A stretch of DNA of 64,000 bases, from NCBI GenBank assembly GCA_964515555.1, contig CAZEVY010000010.1, positions 1-64,000 of the forward strand, given 5' to 3'. Origin of the DNA: CAZEVY01 sp964515555 (GTDB taxonomy: Bacteria > Acidobacteriota > Terriglobia > Bryobacterales > Bryobacteraceae). This document shows, piece by piece, positions 26,089 to 35,088 of the stretch. Below the pieces are notes generated by a model, which saw only the letters and a program-made list of their open reading frames with translations, ran no database searches and was not told the origin of the DNA. Both the position numbers and the translations under genes were made by a program. The stretch's first letter is position 1; each line of letters begins with the position of its first letter.

Positions 26089-27845
26089 CTACCAGCCCGA
26101 CGGCTTACCCTGGTTCTGCTCGTCGAGCCACTTCTTCAGCGGCGCGAAGTAGTCGAGCATCGCCGTCGCGTCCATCTGGCGCGACCCGGTGAGGGCCGCC
26201 AGCGCCTCCGGCCACGGCTTGCTCATCCCCAGCGCCAGCATCGACTCCAGCTTCCTGCCCGCATCCTTGCTCCCGTACACCGAGCAGCGGTGCAGGGGCC
26301 CCGTGCAGCCGGCCGACTGCGCCATCGCGCGGTGAAACTGGAACTGGAGAATATGCGCCAGGAAATAGCGCGTGTAGGGAACGTTGGCGGGGACGTGGTA
26401 CTTCGCGCCCGGATCGAAATCATCCTCCGTGCGCGCCACCGCCGGCGCGACCCCCTGGTACTTCCGCCGCAGGTCCCACCACGTCGCGTTGTACTTCTCC
26501 GGCGCGATCTCGCCGTTGAACACCTTCCACCGCCACTGGTCGATCACCAGCCCGAACGGCAGAAACGCGACCTTCTCCAGAGCGCGCGCCAGCAGCAGGC
26601 CGACGTCTTTCGAGGGATCGGGCGCGCGATCGAGCAGGCCCAGTTTCACAAGATACTCGGGCGTCACCGAGAGCGCGATGGTGTCGCCGACCGCCTCGTG
26701 GAAGCCGTCGTTGGCGCTGTCGCGGAACAGGAAGCTCTGCCTGTTATACGCTCGCGGGTAGAAATTGTGANNNNNNNNNNCACGTCGATGCACATCTTGA
26801 TGCGCAGGTCGTTGTCGTTGTCGATGTCCCAGGCCGAGGCGTGGCAGACCACCTCGCGGTCGCGCGGCTTGACGAACATCGAGCGGTCCCAGAAGGTTTT
26901 CGGCAGCGGCGCGAAGCCGAGCGAAGTGAAGAAGCGCTCGCCGTAGCGAACCATCTCGCGCTCGTCGATCTTGCGCGCCTTGAGAATCGCGGTGAGGTCG
27001 TAGCCGGGATCGGCGGCGCCTGGCGAGATCAGCGGATAGACGTTCTCCCAGCTCTGCGCCCACATGTTGCCGAGCAGGTGCGCCGGGATCGGTCCAGATG
27101 CCGGCACGGCGTCGCCGTACTTCTCGCGGAGTTTCCAGCGCACGTAGGAGTGCAGCGATTCATAAAGCGGCCGTACCTGCGTCCAGAGCCGATCGAGCTC
27201 GCGGGCGAACTCCTCGGGCGCCAGGTCGTACTTCGACCGCCACATCGCGCCGGTGTCGGCGAAGCCCAGCTCCCGCGCGCCTTTATTCGAGAGCTCGACG
27301 AAGCGGCGATAGTCCTTCCGCATGGCGCGCCCGACGCCGTGCCAGCCGCGCCAGACATCGAGCAGCTCCGCCGGCGTGCGGTTGTTGGCGAGGATGCGCG
27401 TGATCTCCTGCAAGTCGAGGCACTGTCCGGCGGAGCGGCAGTACTGGCCCTTGCCGTAGGCGCTTTCGAGCGCGGTGGCGAGCTTCGTCACTTCGGCGCT
27501 CTCGGCCGGATTGGCCGGCGCCGCCAGCGTCAGCCCCACCTTGAGGAGCTTCATCTTGCGGGCTTCCTCCGGCGGAAGCTTCAAGACGTCGAAGCGCGTC
27601 GACCGCTTGGCGTACTCGACGCCGGCGTTGATCAGCCGCTCGCTGGTCTGCGCCGCCAGCGCCTCGGTGTCGTCGGTGATGTAGGTCGATTGGATCCAGG
27701 AGGCGCGGCCGCTCTCGTTGGCGAGCGAGAGCAGCCGTTCCTCGGCTTCCTTGAGAAACGCCCGCGCCTCGGCGAGCGTCGGCGGTTTCGGGGTCTGCGC
27801 CCCTGCCGCGAGCGCGGCCGCGAAAAACGATACGCCGAGCCGCAT
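26089..27845 (-). CDS. M2-family peptidyl-dipeptidase (ACE-like), gap over the active site
   Basis: This is a zinc dipeptidyl carboxypeptidase of the angiotensin-converting-enzyme family, exported (signal peptide MRLGVSFFAAALAAGAQ). Family signatures include REVVCHASAWDIDNDNDLRI before the gap and HNFYPRAYNRQ and GFHEAVGD after it; the latter carries the distal zinc Glu. The ten-N gap at 26771-26780 falls exactly over the HExxH motif. Alignment to the ACE family predicts 38 missing bases, and this number also restores the frame. Known sequence encodes about 582 residues, so the full length would be about 595. It probably degrades peptides in the periplasm. It stands alone on its strand, downstream of pnp. 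Confidence 0.9.
26771..26780. other. Assembly gap (10 N) in the M2 peptidase
   Basis: The placeholder of 10 N is not frame-compatible. About 38 bases (13 codons ending in the Gly before the retained His) are expected from the family alignment. Confidence 0.85.
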
Positions 27846-27865
27846 GAGACCTGCCGATCGTATCC

Positions 27866-27887
27866 GAGCCGCGACCAAAGGGAGCGG
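27866..27887. repeat. Dispersed palindromic repeat arm
   Basis: A 22-base arm starting GAGCCGCGACC and ending GGGAGCGG, located between the pnp stop (27920) and the M2 peptidase start (27845). Confidence 0.65.
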
Positions 27888-27919
27888 TAGTCCGGGCATG
27901 GGCGACTTCACCGCCTCCC

Positions 27920-30022
27920 CTAGTTCTTATCGGTCTTGATCTTGTCGCGCAGCTCGCGCAGCACGGCCTTGCGGCTGAGCTTGATCTTGTTGCCTTCGAG
28001 CGCCAGCACTTTCACCTGGATCTGGTCGCCCTCCTTGAGCTCGTCCTTGACGGTGCGCACGCGCTGCTCGGAGATCTCGCTGATGTGCAGCAGCCCGTCG
28101 GTGCCGGGGAAAATCTCGACGAAAGCGCCGAAATCGACGATCCGCACCACCTTGCCGAGATAGATCTTGCCGATCTCGGCCACCGCTCCGATGTCGCCCA
28201 CCATCTTGAGCGCTTTCTTGGCCGACTCGCCGTCGGCGGCGAAGATGTTCACCGTGCCGTCGTCGCTCACGTCGATCTTCACGCCCGTCGAATCCGTGAT
28301 GCTGCGGATCATCTTGCCGCCCGGTCCGATCAGCTCGCGGATCTTGTCGACCGGAATCATGATCGTGTAAATGCGCGGCGCATAGGGCGACATCTCGGCG
28401 CGCGGCTTGTCGATCACCGCCGTCATCTTGTCGAGGATGAAGAGCCGCGCCTGCCGGGCCTGCTCCATCGCCTCCTTCATGATCGCCGTGGTGATGTTCG
28501 GCACTTTGATGTCCATCTGAAGCGCGGTGATGCCGTCCTTGGTGCCGGCCACCTTGAAGTCCATGTCGCCGTAGTGATCCTCGGCGCCGGCGATGTCGGT
28601 CAGGATGGCGTACTTGTCGCCCTCCTTCACCAGCCCCATCGCGATGCCCGCCACCGGCGCGGCGATCGGCACGCCCGCGTCCATCAGACTCAGCGTCGCC
28701 CCGCACACCGAGGCCATCGAGCTCGAACCGTTCGATTCGAGAATGTCGCTCACCACGCGCAGCGTGTAGGGGAACGTCTTGTCGTCGGGCAGCACCGCCG
28801 AGAGCGCCCGCTCGGCGAGCACGCCGTGGCCGATCTCGCGGCGTCCCGCCCCGCGCAGGAACGAAACCTCGCCCACGCTGAACGGCGGGAAGTTGTAATG
28901 CAGCATGAATTTCTTGGAAGTCACCGAGGCGTCCAGCAGCTCGATGCGCTGCTCGTCGTCCTTGGTGCCGAGCGTTACCGTGACCAGCGCCTGCGTCTCG
29001 CCCCGGGTGAACAGCGCCGAGCCGTGCGTCCGCGGCAGGTAGCCCACTCCGATGTCGATCGCGCGGATCTCGTCGAAAGCGCGCCCGTCCGGACGCCGCC
29101 GCTTGTTGAGCATCTCGTCGCGGAAGATCCGCTCCTTGAGCGCGTCGAACAGCTTCGCGGCCTCGGCCTTGCGCTCGTCGGCGACCGGCTCCAGCGCCTT
29201 CTTCTTCACCGCGCTGACGCGATGGTAGCTTTCGGCCTTGGGATACTTTTTCGTGTCGAGCGCATCGGAGAGCTCCGCCTGGGTGGTCGCGATCTGCGCG
29301 GCCAGCTCCTCGTCGGTCGCCGCGGGCGTGTAGACGCGCTTCGGCTTGCCGGCGGCCGCCACCAGCTTCTTGATCCCGCCGATAATCGTGCGGCAGCACT
29401 CGTGCCCGAACTCGATCGTTTCCAGGACTCGCGATTCGACGACGCCCTTGCCGCCCGCCTCCACCATCACGATGCCGCCCTCGGTGCCGGCCACGATGAT
29501 CGAGAAGTCGGCTTCCTTGGTCTCCTCATAGCTCGGATTGGCGATGAACCGGTCGCCGATGCGGCCCACGCGAACGCCGGCGAGCAGGCTGTGGAACGGA
29601 ATGTCGGAGATGGCCAGCGCCGCGCCGGCCCCGATGAGCGCCAGCGGCGCGGGATCGTATTCCGGATCGGCCGAGATCACCAGCGCGATGACCTGAGTCT
29701 CGCAGGTGAAGCCTTCGGGAAACAGCGGACGGATCGGCCGGTCGATCAGCCGGCTGGTGAGGACTTCCTTTTCGGTGGGCCGCCCTTCGCGCTTGATGAA
29801 GCCGCCGGGGTAACGCCCCGCCGCGTACGTGTACTCGCGATAGTCGCAAGTGAGCGGAAAGAACGCCGCTCCCGGTTTGGGATCCTCGTTGGCGCAGGCG
29901 GTGACCAGCACCACCGAACCTCCGTAGCGGACCAGAACGGCGCCGTGCGCCTGCCTGGCCACGCGACCGGTTTCAAGGGTGATCTGCTTACCGTGCAGAT
30001 CGATTTCAACGGTATGTGTCAT
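27920..30022 (-). CDS. pnp: Polyribonucleotide nucleotidyltransferase (PNPase)
   Basis: PNPase is the phosphorolytic 3'-5' exoribonuclease of RNA turnover. The 700-residue protein has two RNase PH domains, the second with FMLHYNFPPFSVGE and the SDILESNGSSSMASVCG active-site region, then a KH domain (DKIRELIGPGGKMIRSI) and an S1 domain (VDFGAFVEIFPGTDGLLHIS). The start at 30022 is supported by AGGAG 9 bases upstream. The reading frame is open far upstream, but that part overlaps rpsO. It follows rpsO by 167 bases, the classic rpsO-pnp order. Two hairpins lie in the leader. Confidence 0.97.
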   Translation of the reverse strand: MTHTVEIDLHGKQITLETGRVARQAHGAVLVRYGGSVVLVTACANEDPKPGAAFFPLTCDYREYTYAAGRYPGGFIKREGRPTEKEVLTSRLIDRPIRPLFPEGFTCETQVIALVISADPEYDPAPLALIGAGAALAISDIPFHSLLAGVRVGRIGDRFIANPSYEETKEADFSIIVAGTEGGIVMVEAGGKGVVESRVLETIEFGHECCRTIIGGIKKLVAAAGKPKRVYTPAATDEELAAQIATTQAELSDALDTKKYPKAESYHRVSAVKKKALEPVADERKAEAAKLFDALKERIFRDEMLNKRRRPDGRAFDEIRAIDIGVGYLPRTHGSALFTRGETQALVTVTLGTKDDEQRIELLDASVTSKKFMLHYNFPPFSVGEVSFLRGAGRREIGHGVLAERALSAVLPDDKTFPYTLRVVSDILESNGSSSMASVCGATLSLMDAGVPIAAPVAGIAMGLVKEGDKYAILTDIAGAEDHYGDMDFKVAGTKDGITALQMDIKVPNITTAIMKEAMEQARQARLFILDKMTAVIDKPRAEMSPYAPRIYTIMIPVDKIRELIGPGGKMIRSITDSTGVKIDVSDDGTVNIFAADGESAKKALKMVGDIGAVAEIGKIYLGKVVRIVDFGAFVEIFPGTDGLLHISEISEQRVRTVKDELKEGDQIQVKVLALEGNKIKLSRKAVLRELRDKIKTDKN

Positions 30023-30055
30023 GTGTGAATTCTCCTGTGGGCGCCCGCGCTCGAC

Positions 30056-30072
30056 ATCGCGCGCGGCGCGAT
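30056..30072 (-). promoter_or_regulatory. GC hairpin in the pnp leader
   Basis: A perfect 7-base stem with a 3-base loop (ATCGCGC CGC GCGCGAT on the minus strand) lies 34 bases upstream of the pnp start. In Escherichia coli a leader stem-loop mediates pnp autoregulation through RNase III; a similar role here is inference. Confidence 0.35.
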
Positions 30073-30152
30073 CAGGATTCCTGGGATTGTGGAAATTGGG
30101 GTGTGAGCCGGGCGGGATCTCATCGCAACATTCGGAGTCCGCTTCGCCTCTG

Positions 30153-30172
30153 GCGGGCCATAGGCAGCCCGC
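30153..30172 (-). promoter_or_regulatory. Hairpin just after rpsO
   Basis: A 6-base GCGGGC/GCCCGC stem with an 8-base loop starts 17 bases past the rpsO stop. No U-run follows, so it is not a canonical intrinsic terminator. It may be a processing site or a transcript-end stabiliser. Confidence 0.3.
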
Positions 30173-30189
30173 TCGCGATATTCCGGGTT

Positions 30190-30459
30190 CTAGTGACGAA
30201 TCCCGAGCTTCTCGACGACGGATTTGTAATCCCGCGGGCGGGTACGCTTCAGGTAGGTAAGCAGCTTCCTCCGGCGCGCGACCATGGTGAGCAGCCCACG
30301 GCGGGACTGGTGGTCCTTCGCATTGATCTTGAAATGCTCGGTGAGCATCGCAATGCGGCGGCTCAGAACGGCTACCTGAACCTCTGGCGATCCAACGTCT
30401 TGCTTGTTGATCCGGTAGGTCCGGATGATCTGCTGCTTTTCTTCCTTCGCCAGCGGCAT
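30190..30459 (-). CDS. rpsO: 30S ribosomal protein S15
   Basis: The 89-residue protein is a full-length S15, which binds 16S rRNA in the central domain. Signatures are DVGSPEVQVAVLSRRIAMLTEH, split here as SPEVQVAVLS and RIAMLTEH, and HQSRRGLLTMVARRRKLLTYL. It lies directly upstream of pnp on the same strand. Confidence 0.97.
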   Translation of the reverse strand: MPLAKEEKQQIIRTYRINKQDVGSPEVQVAVLSRRIAMLTEHFKINAKDHQSRRGLLTMVARRRKLLTYLKRTRPRDYKSVVEKLGIRH

Positions 30460-30578
30460 TCTCGCTTACGGACTCCTCTTCTTCCTTATCCTTCGTTATC
30501 CTTCCCGGACAGGATAGCACAAAAGGTGCGTATGGGGCACGCAACCGGGGCCAAGCAACCCAGGCGGAGGCCCCACTC

Positions 30579-31052
30579 CTACCGCAGCTTCGAGAAATCC
30601 CTGCGCATCTGCTCGACCAGCTTGCGCGCGAGCGACCGCGAGCCTCCCGACCAGGACCATCCGTCGGCCTTCGAATCCGCCCATACAACCTCGGACGACT
30701 TCCGGTGCACCAGCGAGATGGCCGCCGATTTGCGGGTGCCCGCGATCCCGGCGCTCGCCTCCGGCAGCGCCTGCGGCACGCTCTCCGTCTCGACGCTGGT
30801 GCTCGACGGTACCAGCGCACTCCCGGTCGACTTGACCTCGGTCCGGCTGTCGACCCGGCCGAAGCGCGCCACGCAGTCGGCCTTCTCCTGTTCGGCCACC
30901 ACCCGCAGCGCGCCCCACTTATGCAGCTCGACGCCGATGAACTCGTCGAGCGACTCCGGCATGCGCTGCAGGAACACCGACCGGCAGTCCTTCAGAGACT
31001 CCGCGCCCGCGAGCGCGGAAACCGCGATCAGCAGAAACAGTCTGGACATCAT
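30579..31052 (-). CDS. Hypothetical secreted protein
   Basis: The 157-residue protein has a clear signal peptide (MMSRLFLLIAVSALAGAES). The mature part holds two cysteines, a Ser/Thr/Glu-rich middle, and a C-terminal part (SSEVVWADSKADGWSWSGG) resembling small Acidobacteria exported proteins that report on or bind envelope components. I do not recognise a named family. It is followed by rpsO on the same strand and is divergent from the BON protein. Confidence 0.65.
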   Translation of the reverse strand: MMSRLFLLIAVSALAGAESLKDCRSVFLQRMPESLDEFIGVELHKWGALRVVAEQEKADCVARFGRVDSRTEVKSTGSALVPSSTSVETESVPQALPEASAGIAGTRKSAAISLVHRKSSEVVWADSKADGWSWSGGSRSLARKLVEQMRRDFSKLR

Positions 31053-31180
31053 CGCCGCCCTCCCTCGCCAGCGTGAGACGCGGGGCGGCGGCGGTGGGTT
31101 GCGGGGAGTAGACCGCGGCGGAGTCGGGCCTGGAAGGCCGCCCTGCCGTTTGATATCCTTCCGCCAGGGAGGTGCGCGAC

Positions 31181-31708
31181 ATGCGCTTGATTCTGGGAAT
31201 CGTGCTGACTTTGGCGGCGGCGCCGCTGATGGGGCAGCGGCCGTCCGAGCGCGGCTCGGCGCGGCTGATCAAGGAGATTCGCCACGAAATCCTCACGCTG
31301 CCCTACTACGACGTCTTCGACTGGGTGACATTCCAGCTCGACGGCTACAAGGTAACGCTCAACGGCTCGGTCAGCCGCCCGACGCTCAGGAGCGACATCG
31401 AGCGGGTGGTCAAGGGAATCGAAGGCGTGGAAGGCGTGGCCAACAACATCGAGGTACTGCCGCTCTCGCCCAACGATGACCGGCTGCGTGTGGCGGTCTA
31501 TCGCGCCGTCTACGGCCACACCGCCTTGCAGCGCTACGGCATGCGCGCACAGCAGCCCATACACATCATCGTCAGGAACGGCAATGTCGCGCTGGAAGGC
31601 GTGATCGCGACCGAAAGCGAGAAGAACATCGCCGGCATTCAGGCCAAGACCGTCAGCGGCGTCTTCGACGTGAAGAACAACCTGGCCGTCGAGAAGGCGT
31701 CCAAATAG
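31181..31708 (+). CDS. Exported protein with two BON domains
   Basis: The 175-residue protein has a signal peptide (MRLILGIVLTLAAAPLMGQ) and two BON domains: residues about 25-95 (TFQLDGYKVTLNGSV and VEGVANNIEVLPLSP) and about 105-172 (IHIIVRNGNVALEGVI and VFDVKNNLAV). BON domains bind phospholipid or other hydrophobic ligands at the envelope and are found in OsmY-type stress proteins. The ATG at 31181 is preferred because AGGGAGG lies 8 bases upstream; a GTG three codons earlier overlaps that site. Its stop lies 4 bases from the convergent end of the cytochrome operon. Confidence 0.88.
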   Translation: MRLILGIVLTLAAAPLMGQRPSERGSARLIKEIRHEILTLPYYDVFDWVTFQLDGYKVTLNGSVSRPTLRSDIERVVKGIEGVEGVANNIEVLPLSPNDDRLRVAVYRAVYGHTALQRYGMRAQQPIHIIVRNGNVALEGVIATESEKNIAGIQAKTVSGVFDVKNNLAVEKASK

Positions 31709-31712
31709 CGCG

Positions 31713-33122
31713 CTACTGACCCATCCCCAGATCCGAGAGGATTTTCGGCGACGCCTCGTCCATCGCCAGAAGCTGGTGGCAGGCGTTGCAGTCCTGGCCG
31801 ATCGTCTTTCCGCCGGCGCTCGTGTGCTCGCCGTCGTGGCATCGGAAGCAGCCCGGGAAATCCGTGTGTCCGATGTTGTTCGGATACGTCCCCCAAGCCA
31901 CCCGCATGTGCGGAAACACGTTGCGATTGTAGATCGCCGCGACGCGCTCGCCGGCCCGCCGGACCTCGCCGGACTTTTCCTTCGCGGCCTCGGGATGCGA
32001 CTTCGCGTAGTAGGCCGCCAGAAGCTCCGGTATCCGCCGGGTGGCTTCGTCGTTCGACGCGAAGTTCGTCTTGAGGATTTCCAGGCCGGTCTTCTTGACG
32101 AAGGGCAGCGGCGGCAGCGAGCCGTCGCTCAGCGCCTGGTCGAGGGCGCGCTCGGGCGCCTCGAAGGTGTGCGTGGGCCGATTGTGGCAGTCCATGCAGT
32201 CCATCAGGCGCGCCTCCAGGCCCGCCGTCGACTCCGCGGTCGCCCCTTTGGCGAGGAAGATCTCCGACTTGCCGCCGCGCGTGACCTCGACCCACGGAAT
32301 CTTCTGGCGCTGCGCGTCCGCGGCGCGGTAGCGGATGGCGACCCCGCCGCCCAGGTGCGCGCCGTGGATGCCGGGTCCGGCGGCGCCCGGTCCGATCCGC
32401 ATCAGCAGCACGGTCTTCGACGGCGTATTCTTCTCGTCGTCGGCGTGCTTGGTGATGACGCGTAGCCGGTCGGCGCCGTACTTCTGCGGCCAGTGGCAGG
32501 ATTCGCAGGTCTCGCGCGCCGGACGCAGGTTCGCGACCGGCGTCGGAATCGGGCGCGGATAGAGATCGAGTGAGACCGCGATGACCTGCCAGGTCCCCGA
32601 AAGCTTGCTGCGGACGAACCAGGAAGCGCCCGGCCCGATGTGACACTTCACGCACTCCACGCGCGAGTGCGGCGAGTTCTGGTAGGCCGCGAACTCCGGC
32701 TGCATCACCTGGTGGCAGGCCTGCCCGCAGAAGCTGACGCTGTCCATGTAGGTCACGGCGCGATAGGTGAACTGGCTGCCGAGGAGGATGTTGGCGAAGG
32801 TCGTCACGCCGACGAACACCGCCAGCCGCCGCAGCTTCGGGTTCGTGAAATCGAGCGGGGGCAGGACCTGCGGAAGGCCCTGACGCCGGCGCTTCAGCAC
32901 GATGCCGACAGGAATCAACACCAGGCCGCCGAAGAACCCCCCGGGGAGAATCAGGAACGAGAGAATCCCCAGATAGGGGTGAACCGCGTCGCCCTCCCAG
33001 GTCGCCGGCAGCAGAAACAGCCAGAGGACCGTCGCCGTCGTTACCAGGCCGACGCCGATCATGCTGAGCCAGTTGTTCGACAGATACACAACCGGGGCGA
33101 TCCAGTTACGCATGCTTGTCAT
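31713..33122 (-). CDS. Six-haem NapC/NirT-type cytochrome c with three membrane helices (ImcH-like)
   Basis: The 469-residue protein begins with three hydrophobic segments (about 18-40, 49-76, 98-117). Six c-haem sites follow: one CxxxCH (CGQACH, about 132-137) and five CxxCH (CVKCH, CESCH, CMDCH, CFRCH, CNACH). NapC/NirT proteins oxidise membrane quinol and pass electrons to periplasmic partners. Size, three helices and the NapC/NirT type resemble Geobacter ImcH, which is reported with seven sites; orthology is not shown. Its start overlaps the preceding b/c-cytochrome gene by 17 bases; a Met at 33113 would reduce this to 8. It is the last gene of the seven-gene electron-transfer unit. Confidence 0.85.
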   Translation of the reverse strand: MTSMRNWIAPVVYLSNNWLSMIGVGLVTTATVLWLFLLPATWEGDAVHPYLGILSFLILPGGFFGGLVLIPVGIVLKRRRQGLPQVLPPLDFTNPKLRRLAVFVGVTTFANILLGSQFTYRAVTYMDSVSFCGQACHQVMQPEFAAYQNSPHSRVECVKCHIGPGASWFVRSKLSGTWQVIAVSLDLYPRPIPTPVANLRPARETCESCHWPQKYGADRLRVITKHADDEKNTPSKTVLLMRIGPGAAGPGIHGAHLGGGVAIRYRAADAQRQKIPWVEVTRGGKSEIFLAKGATAESTAGLEARLMDCMDCHNRPTHTFEAPERALDQALSDGSLPPLPFVKKTGLEILKTNFASNDEATRRIPELLAAYYAKSHPEAAKEKSGEVRRAGERVAAIYNRNVFPHMRVAWGTYPNNIGHTDFPGCFRCHDGEHTSAGGKTIGQDCNACHQLLAMDEASPKILSDLGMGQ

Positions 33123-34782
33123 CGGTCTCCTCGATGGCGGATGTGGCGGCGCTCTCCGGCGCGGGGGCCGTCCGCGGGGACTCCACCGGGCGGCGGCGCA
33201 CGGTGCGGCCGGTGAGCCAGGCGGTGTCCATCGGATACACGTCGGGGTCGAAGATCACGCTGTAAAGGTGCCACACGGCGATGGCCAGCGTCGCCAGCAC
33301 GGCCTCGTAGAAATGCACCGTGGTGGCGAAGTCGAGCCACGTCTTGGGAAGCAGCCGCAGCATGAGATTGTTGCCCCATAGCATCACGCCCGTGAGCGCC
33401 ATCACCATGGTCCCCCAAACGACGGCCCAATACTCGGTCTTCTCGATATAGCTGTGATGCGCCAGCCGGGGCCGCTCGCGCCGCAGCCCGAGATTCCAGC
33501 CGAAGCCCCGCAGGGCCTCGCCGATATCGCTCCGCCGCGGGATCAGGCCGAGCCAGTGCTCGCGGAGGTCGCGCCGCATGGCGAGCAGCGCAATGTGCAG
33601 CGCCGCGACCGCGATCATCGACACGCCCGCGGCGCGATGCAGTACGCCGCGGACGGGCCACGACCCTTCCAGCCGCACCAGCGGCAGCGCCCACCAGCTC
33701 TCCGGGTACTTCAGCGCGAACCCTGTCCACACCAGCATCGTGAAGGAGACGACCAGCGCCAGGTGCTGCGCGCGCTCCCAGGGATACATGCGGATCTCGG
33801 CGGCGGGCGCCGTTTCGACGGTCACCGGACGCAGGCGCAGCGCGCGCAGCTTGCGGATCCAGTCGCCGCCATGGTGCAGGAGCATCAGGCCGATCGTTAA
33901 GGGAATGACCAGCAGGTAGAACTGCCGGGCTAGGCGCACTCCCGCCGGCTCGGCGCCGCCGTCGGCCAGGTGAATCGTGCCGAGGCGGAAGCGGCGGCCG
34001 GCCCCGGGATGGCATTGGCCGCAGGTCGCGGCGAGGTTTTCGGGGTGGATCTTCGATTTCCTGTCGCTCGACGGGAGAATATCGTGAAATCCGTGGCAGG
34101 AGGCGCAGTTGGCAACCGATTGCGACCCGGTCTTCGCCGCCAGCCCGTGAAACGACGCGTCGAAGCTGGTCAGCCGGTCGCCGGGCAGGCCGAGGCGGCG
34201 CGAGAGGCGCACATCCGCATGGCAGCGGGCGCAGGTCTCGCGGATATGGCTGGGATGGACGCTCGAGGATTTTTCCCCGTGCCGCTGAATGGAGTGCTCG
34301 CCGTGGCAGTCGGTGCAGACCGGCGCTTCCGGGATGCCGCGGGCGGCGGCGCGTCCGTGGACGCTCTCCTGGAAGTGCCGCGCCGGCTCGTCATGGCAGC
34401 GGCCGCAGGCCGCCGGAACGGCCTGGCGGAAACCCGCCGTACGCGCGCTGACGATCTCGTGCGCCGCCCCGTGGCAGGTGGCGCAATCGGGCGCGGCCTC
34501 GTTGCCCGACTTCAGCTCTCGCCCGTGAACGCTGCGCGCGTGCTCGCCCGCCTGGGTGGCGTGACAGGTGGCGCACACCGGCTTGGGGGCGTCGGGCGGA
34601 TGCGGGTAACTCTCGCGTTTCGCGTGACAGTCGGCGCACTTCACCGCGGCGTGCGCCGACGCCTTCACCTTGGCGTCATGGTCGTGGCAGGATGTGCAGG
34701 CGGCCGGCTCGTCTTGCGCACGAGTAACGGCCGCGCCGAGCGCCAGCGCCGCGACCGCGAGGACCGCGCGGGGAACGCGCAT
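33106..34782 (-). CDS. Nine-haem cytochrome c fused to a di-haem cytochrome b domain (CbcL-like)
   Basis: The 558-residue protein has a signal peptide, then exactly nine CxxCH sites in the first 285 residues (CTSCH, CADCH, CATCH twice, CGRCH, CTDCH, CARCH, CASCH, CGQCH). A HydC/FdnI-like cytochrome b domain with about five membrane helices (about 288-515) follows. Candidate b-haem ligands are in LLHHGGD, ERAQHLAL, GVLHRAAG, ALHIALL, TVHFYEA and VWHLYSV. This is the architecture of Geobacter CbcL, a menaquinol-oxidising protein needed for low-potential metal respiration. Its start overlaps the preceding small membrane gene by one base (TAATG). Role by homology of architecture; the acceptor is unknown. 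Confidence 0.87.
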   Translation of the reverse strand: MRVPRAVLAVAALALGAAVTRAQDEPAACTSCHDHDAKVKASAHAAVKCADCHAKRESYPHPPDAPKPVCATCHATQAGEHARSVHGRELKSGNEAAPDCATCHGAAHEIVSARTAGFRQAVPAACGRCHDEPARHFQESVHGRAAARGIPEAPVCTDCHGEHSIQRHGEKSSSVHPSHIRETCARCHADVRLSRRLGLPGDRLTSFDASFHGLAAKTGSQSVANCASCHGFHDILPSSDRKSKIHPENLAATCGQCHPGAGRRFRLGTIHLADGGAEPAGVRLARQFYLLVIPLTIGLMLLHHGGDWIRKLRALRLRPVTVETAPAAEIRMYPWERAQHLALVVSFTMLVWTGFALKYPESWWALPLVRLEGSWPVRGVLHRAAGVSMIAVAALHIALLAMRRDLREHWLGLIPRRSDIGEALRGFGWNLGLRRERPRLAHHSYIEKTEYWAVVWGTMVMALTGVMLWGNNLMLRLLPKTWLDFATTVHFYEAVLATLAIAVWHLYSVIFDPDVYPMDTAWLTGRTVRRRPVESPRTAPAPESAATSAIEETDDKHA

Positions 34783-35072
34783 TACCGGATGGCGGCCGGC
34801 GGGGCGTTTCTTTCAATCCAGCTCAGGTAAACGTAACCCGTCGCGAGCGCCAGTCCATAGACTAGCGCAATCGCCGTGAGGATTTGGCCCCAGCGGTCGA
34901 TCCAGTCCAGCTTCCGAGCCAGCGCCTCCTGCTGGGCGATCATCGCCACTTCGCGCTCGCTGACGTGCAACGAATCGTCCTCGTGGGCCGACACCAGCTT
35001 ACGGTAGCCGGCCAGTCCGATCACGACGGCCGCCAGCGCGGCCCAGACCACGATCCAGGGCACTAGGTTCAT
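34782..35072 (-). CDS. Small two-helix membrane protein of the cytochrome unit
   Basis: The 96-residue protein has two membrane helices (about 3-22 and 62-85) separated by a charged loop (HEDDSLHVSEREVAMIAQQE). No haem motif is present. Its stop shares one base with the start of the nine-haem cytochrome, and it lies 16 bases after the Cys-rich gene. It is probably an accessory or assembly subunit of the membrane complex; I know no named family. Confidence 0.75.
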   Translation of the reverse strand: MNLVPWIVVWAALAAVVIGLAGYRKLVSAHEDDSLHVSEREVAMIAQQEALARKLDWIDRWGQILTAIALVYGLALATGYVYLSWIERNAPPAAIR

Positions 35073-35088
35073 GGCGCCTCCTCTCCGT

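Noticed and set aside
27920..30820. Apparent long N-terminal extension of pnp
   Set aside because: The extension runs through rpsO; the ribosome site and family N-terminus support 30022.
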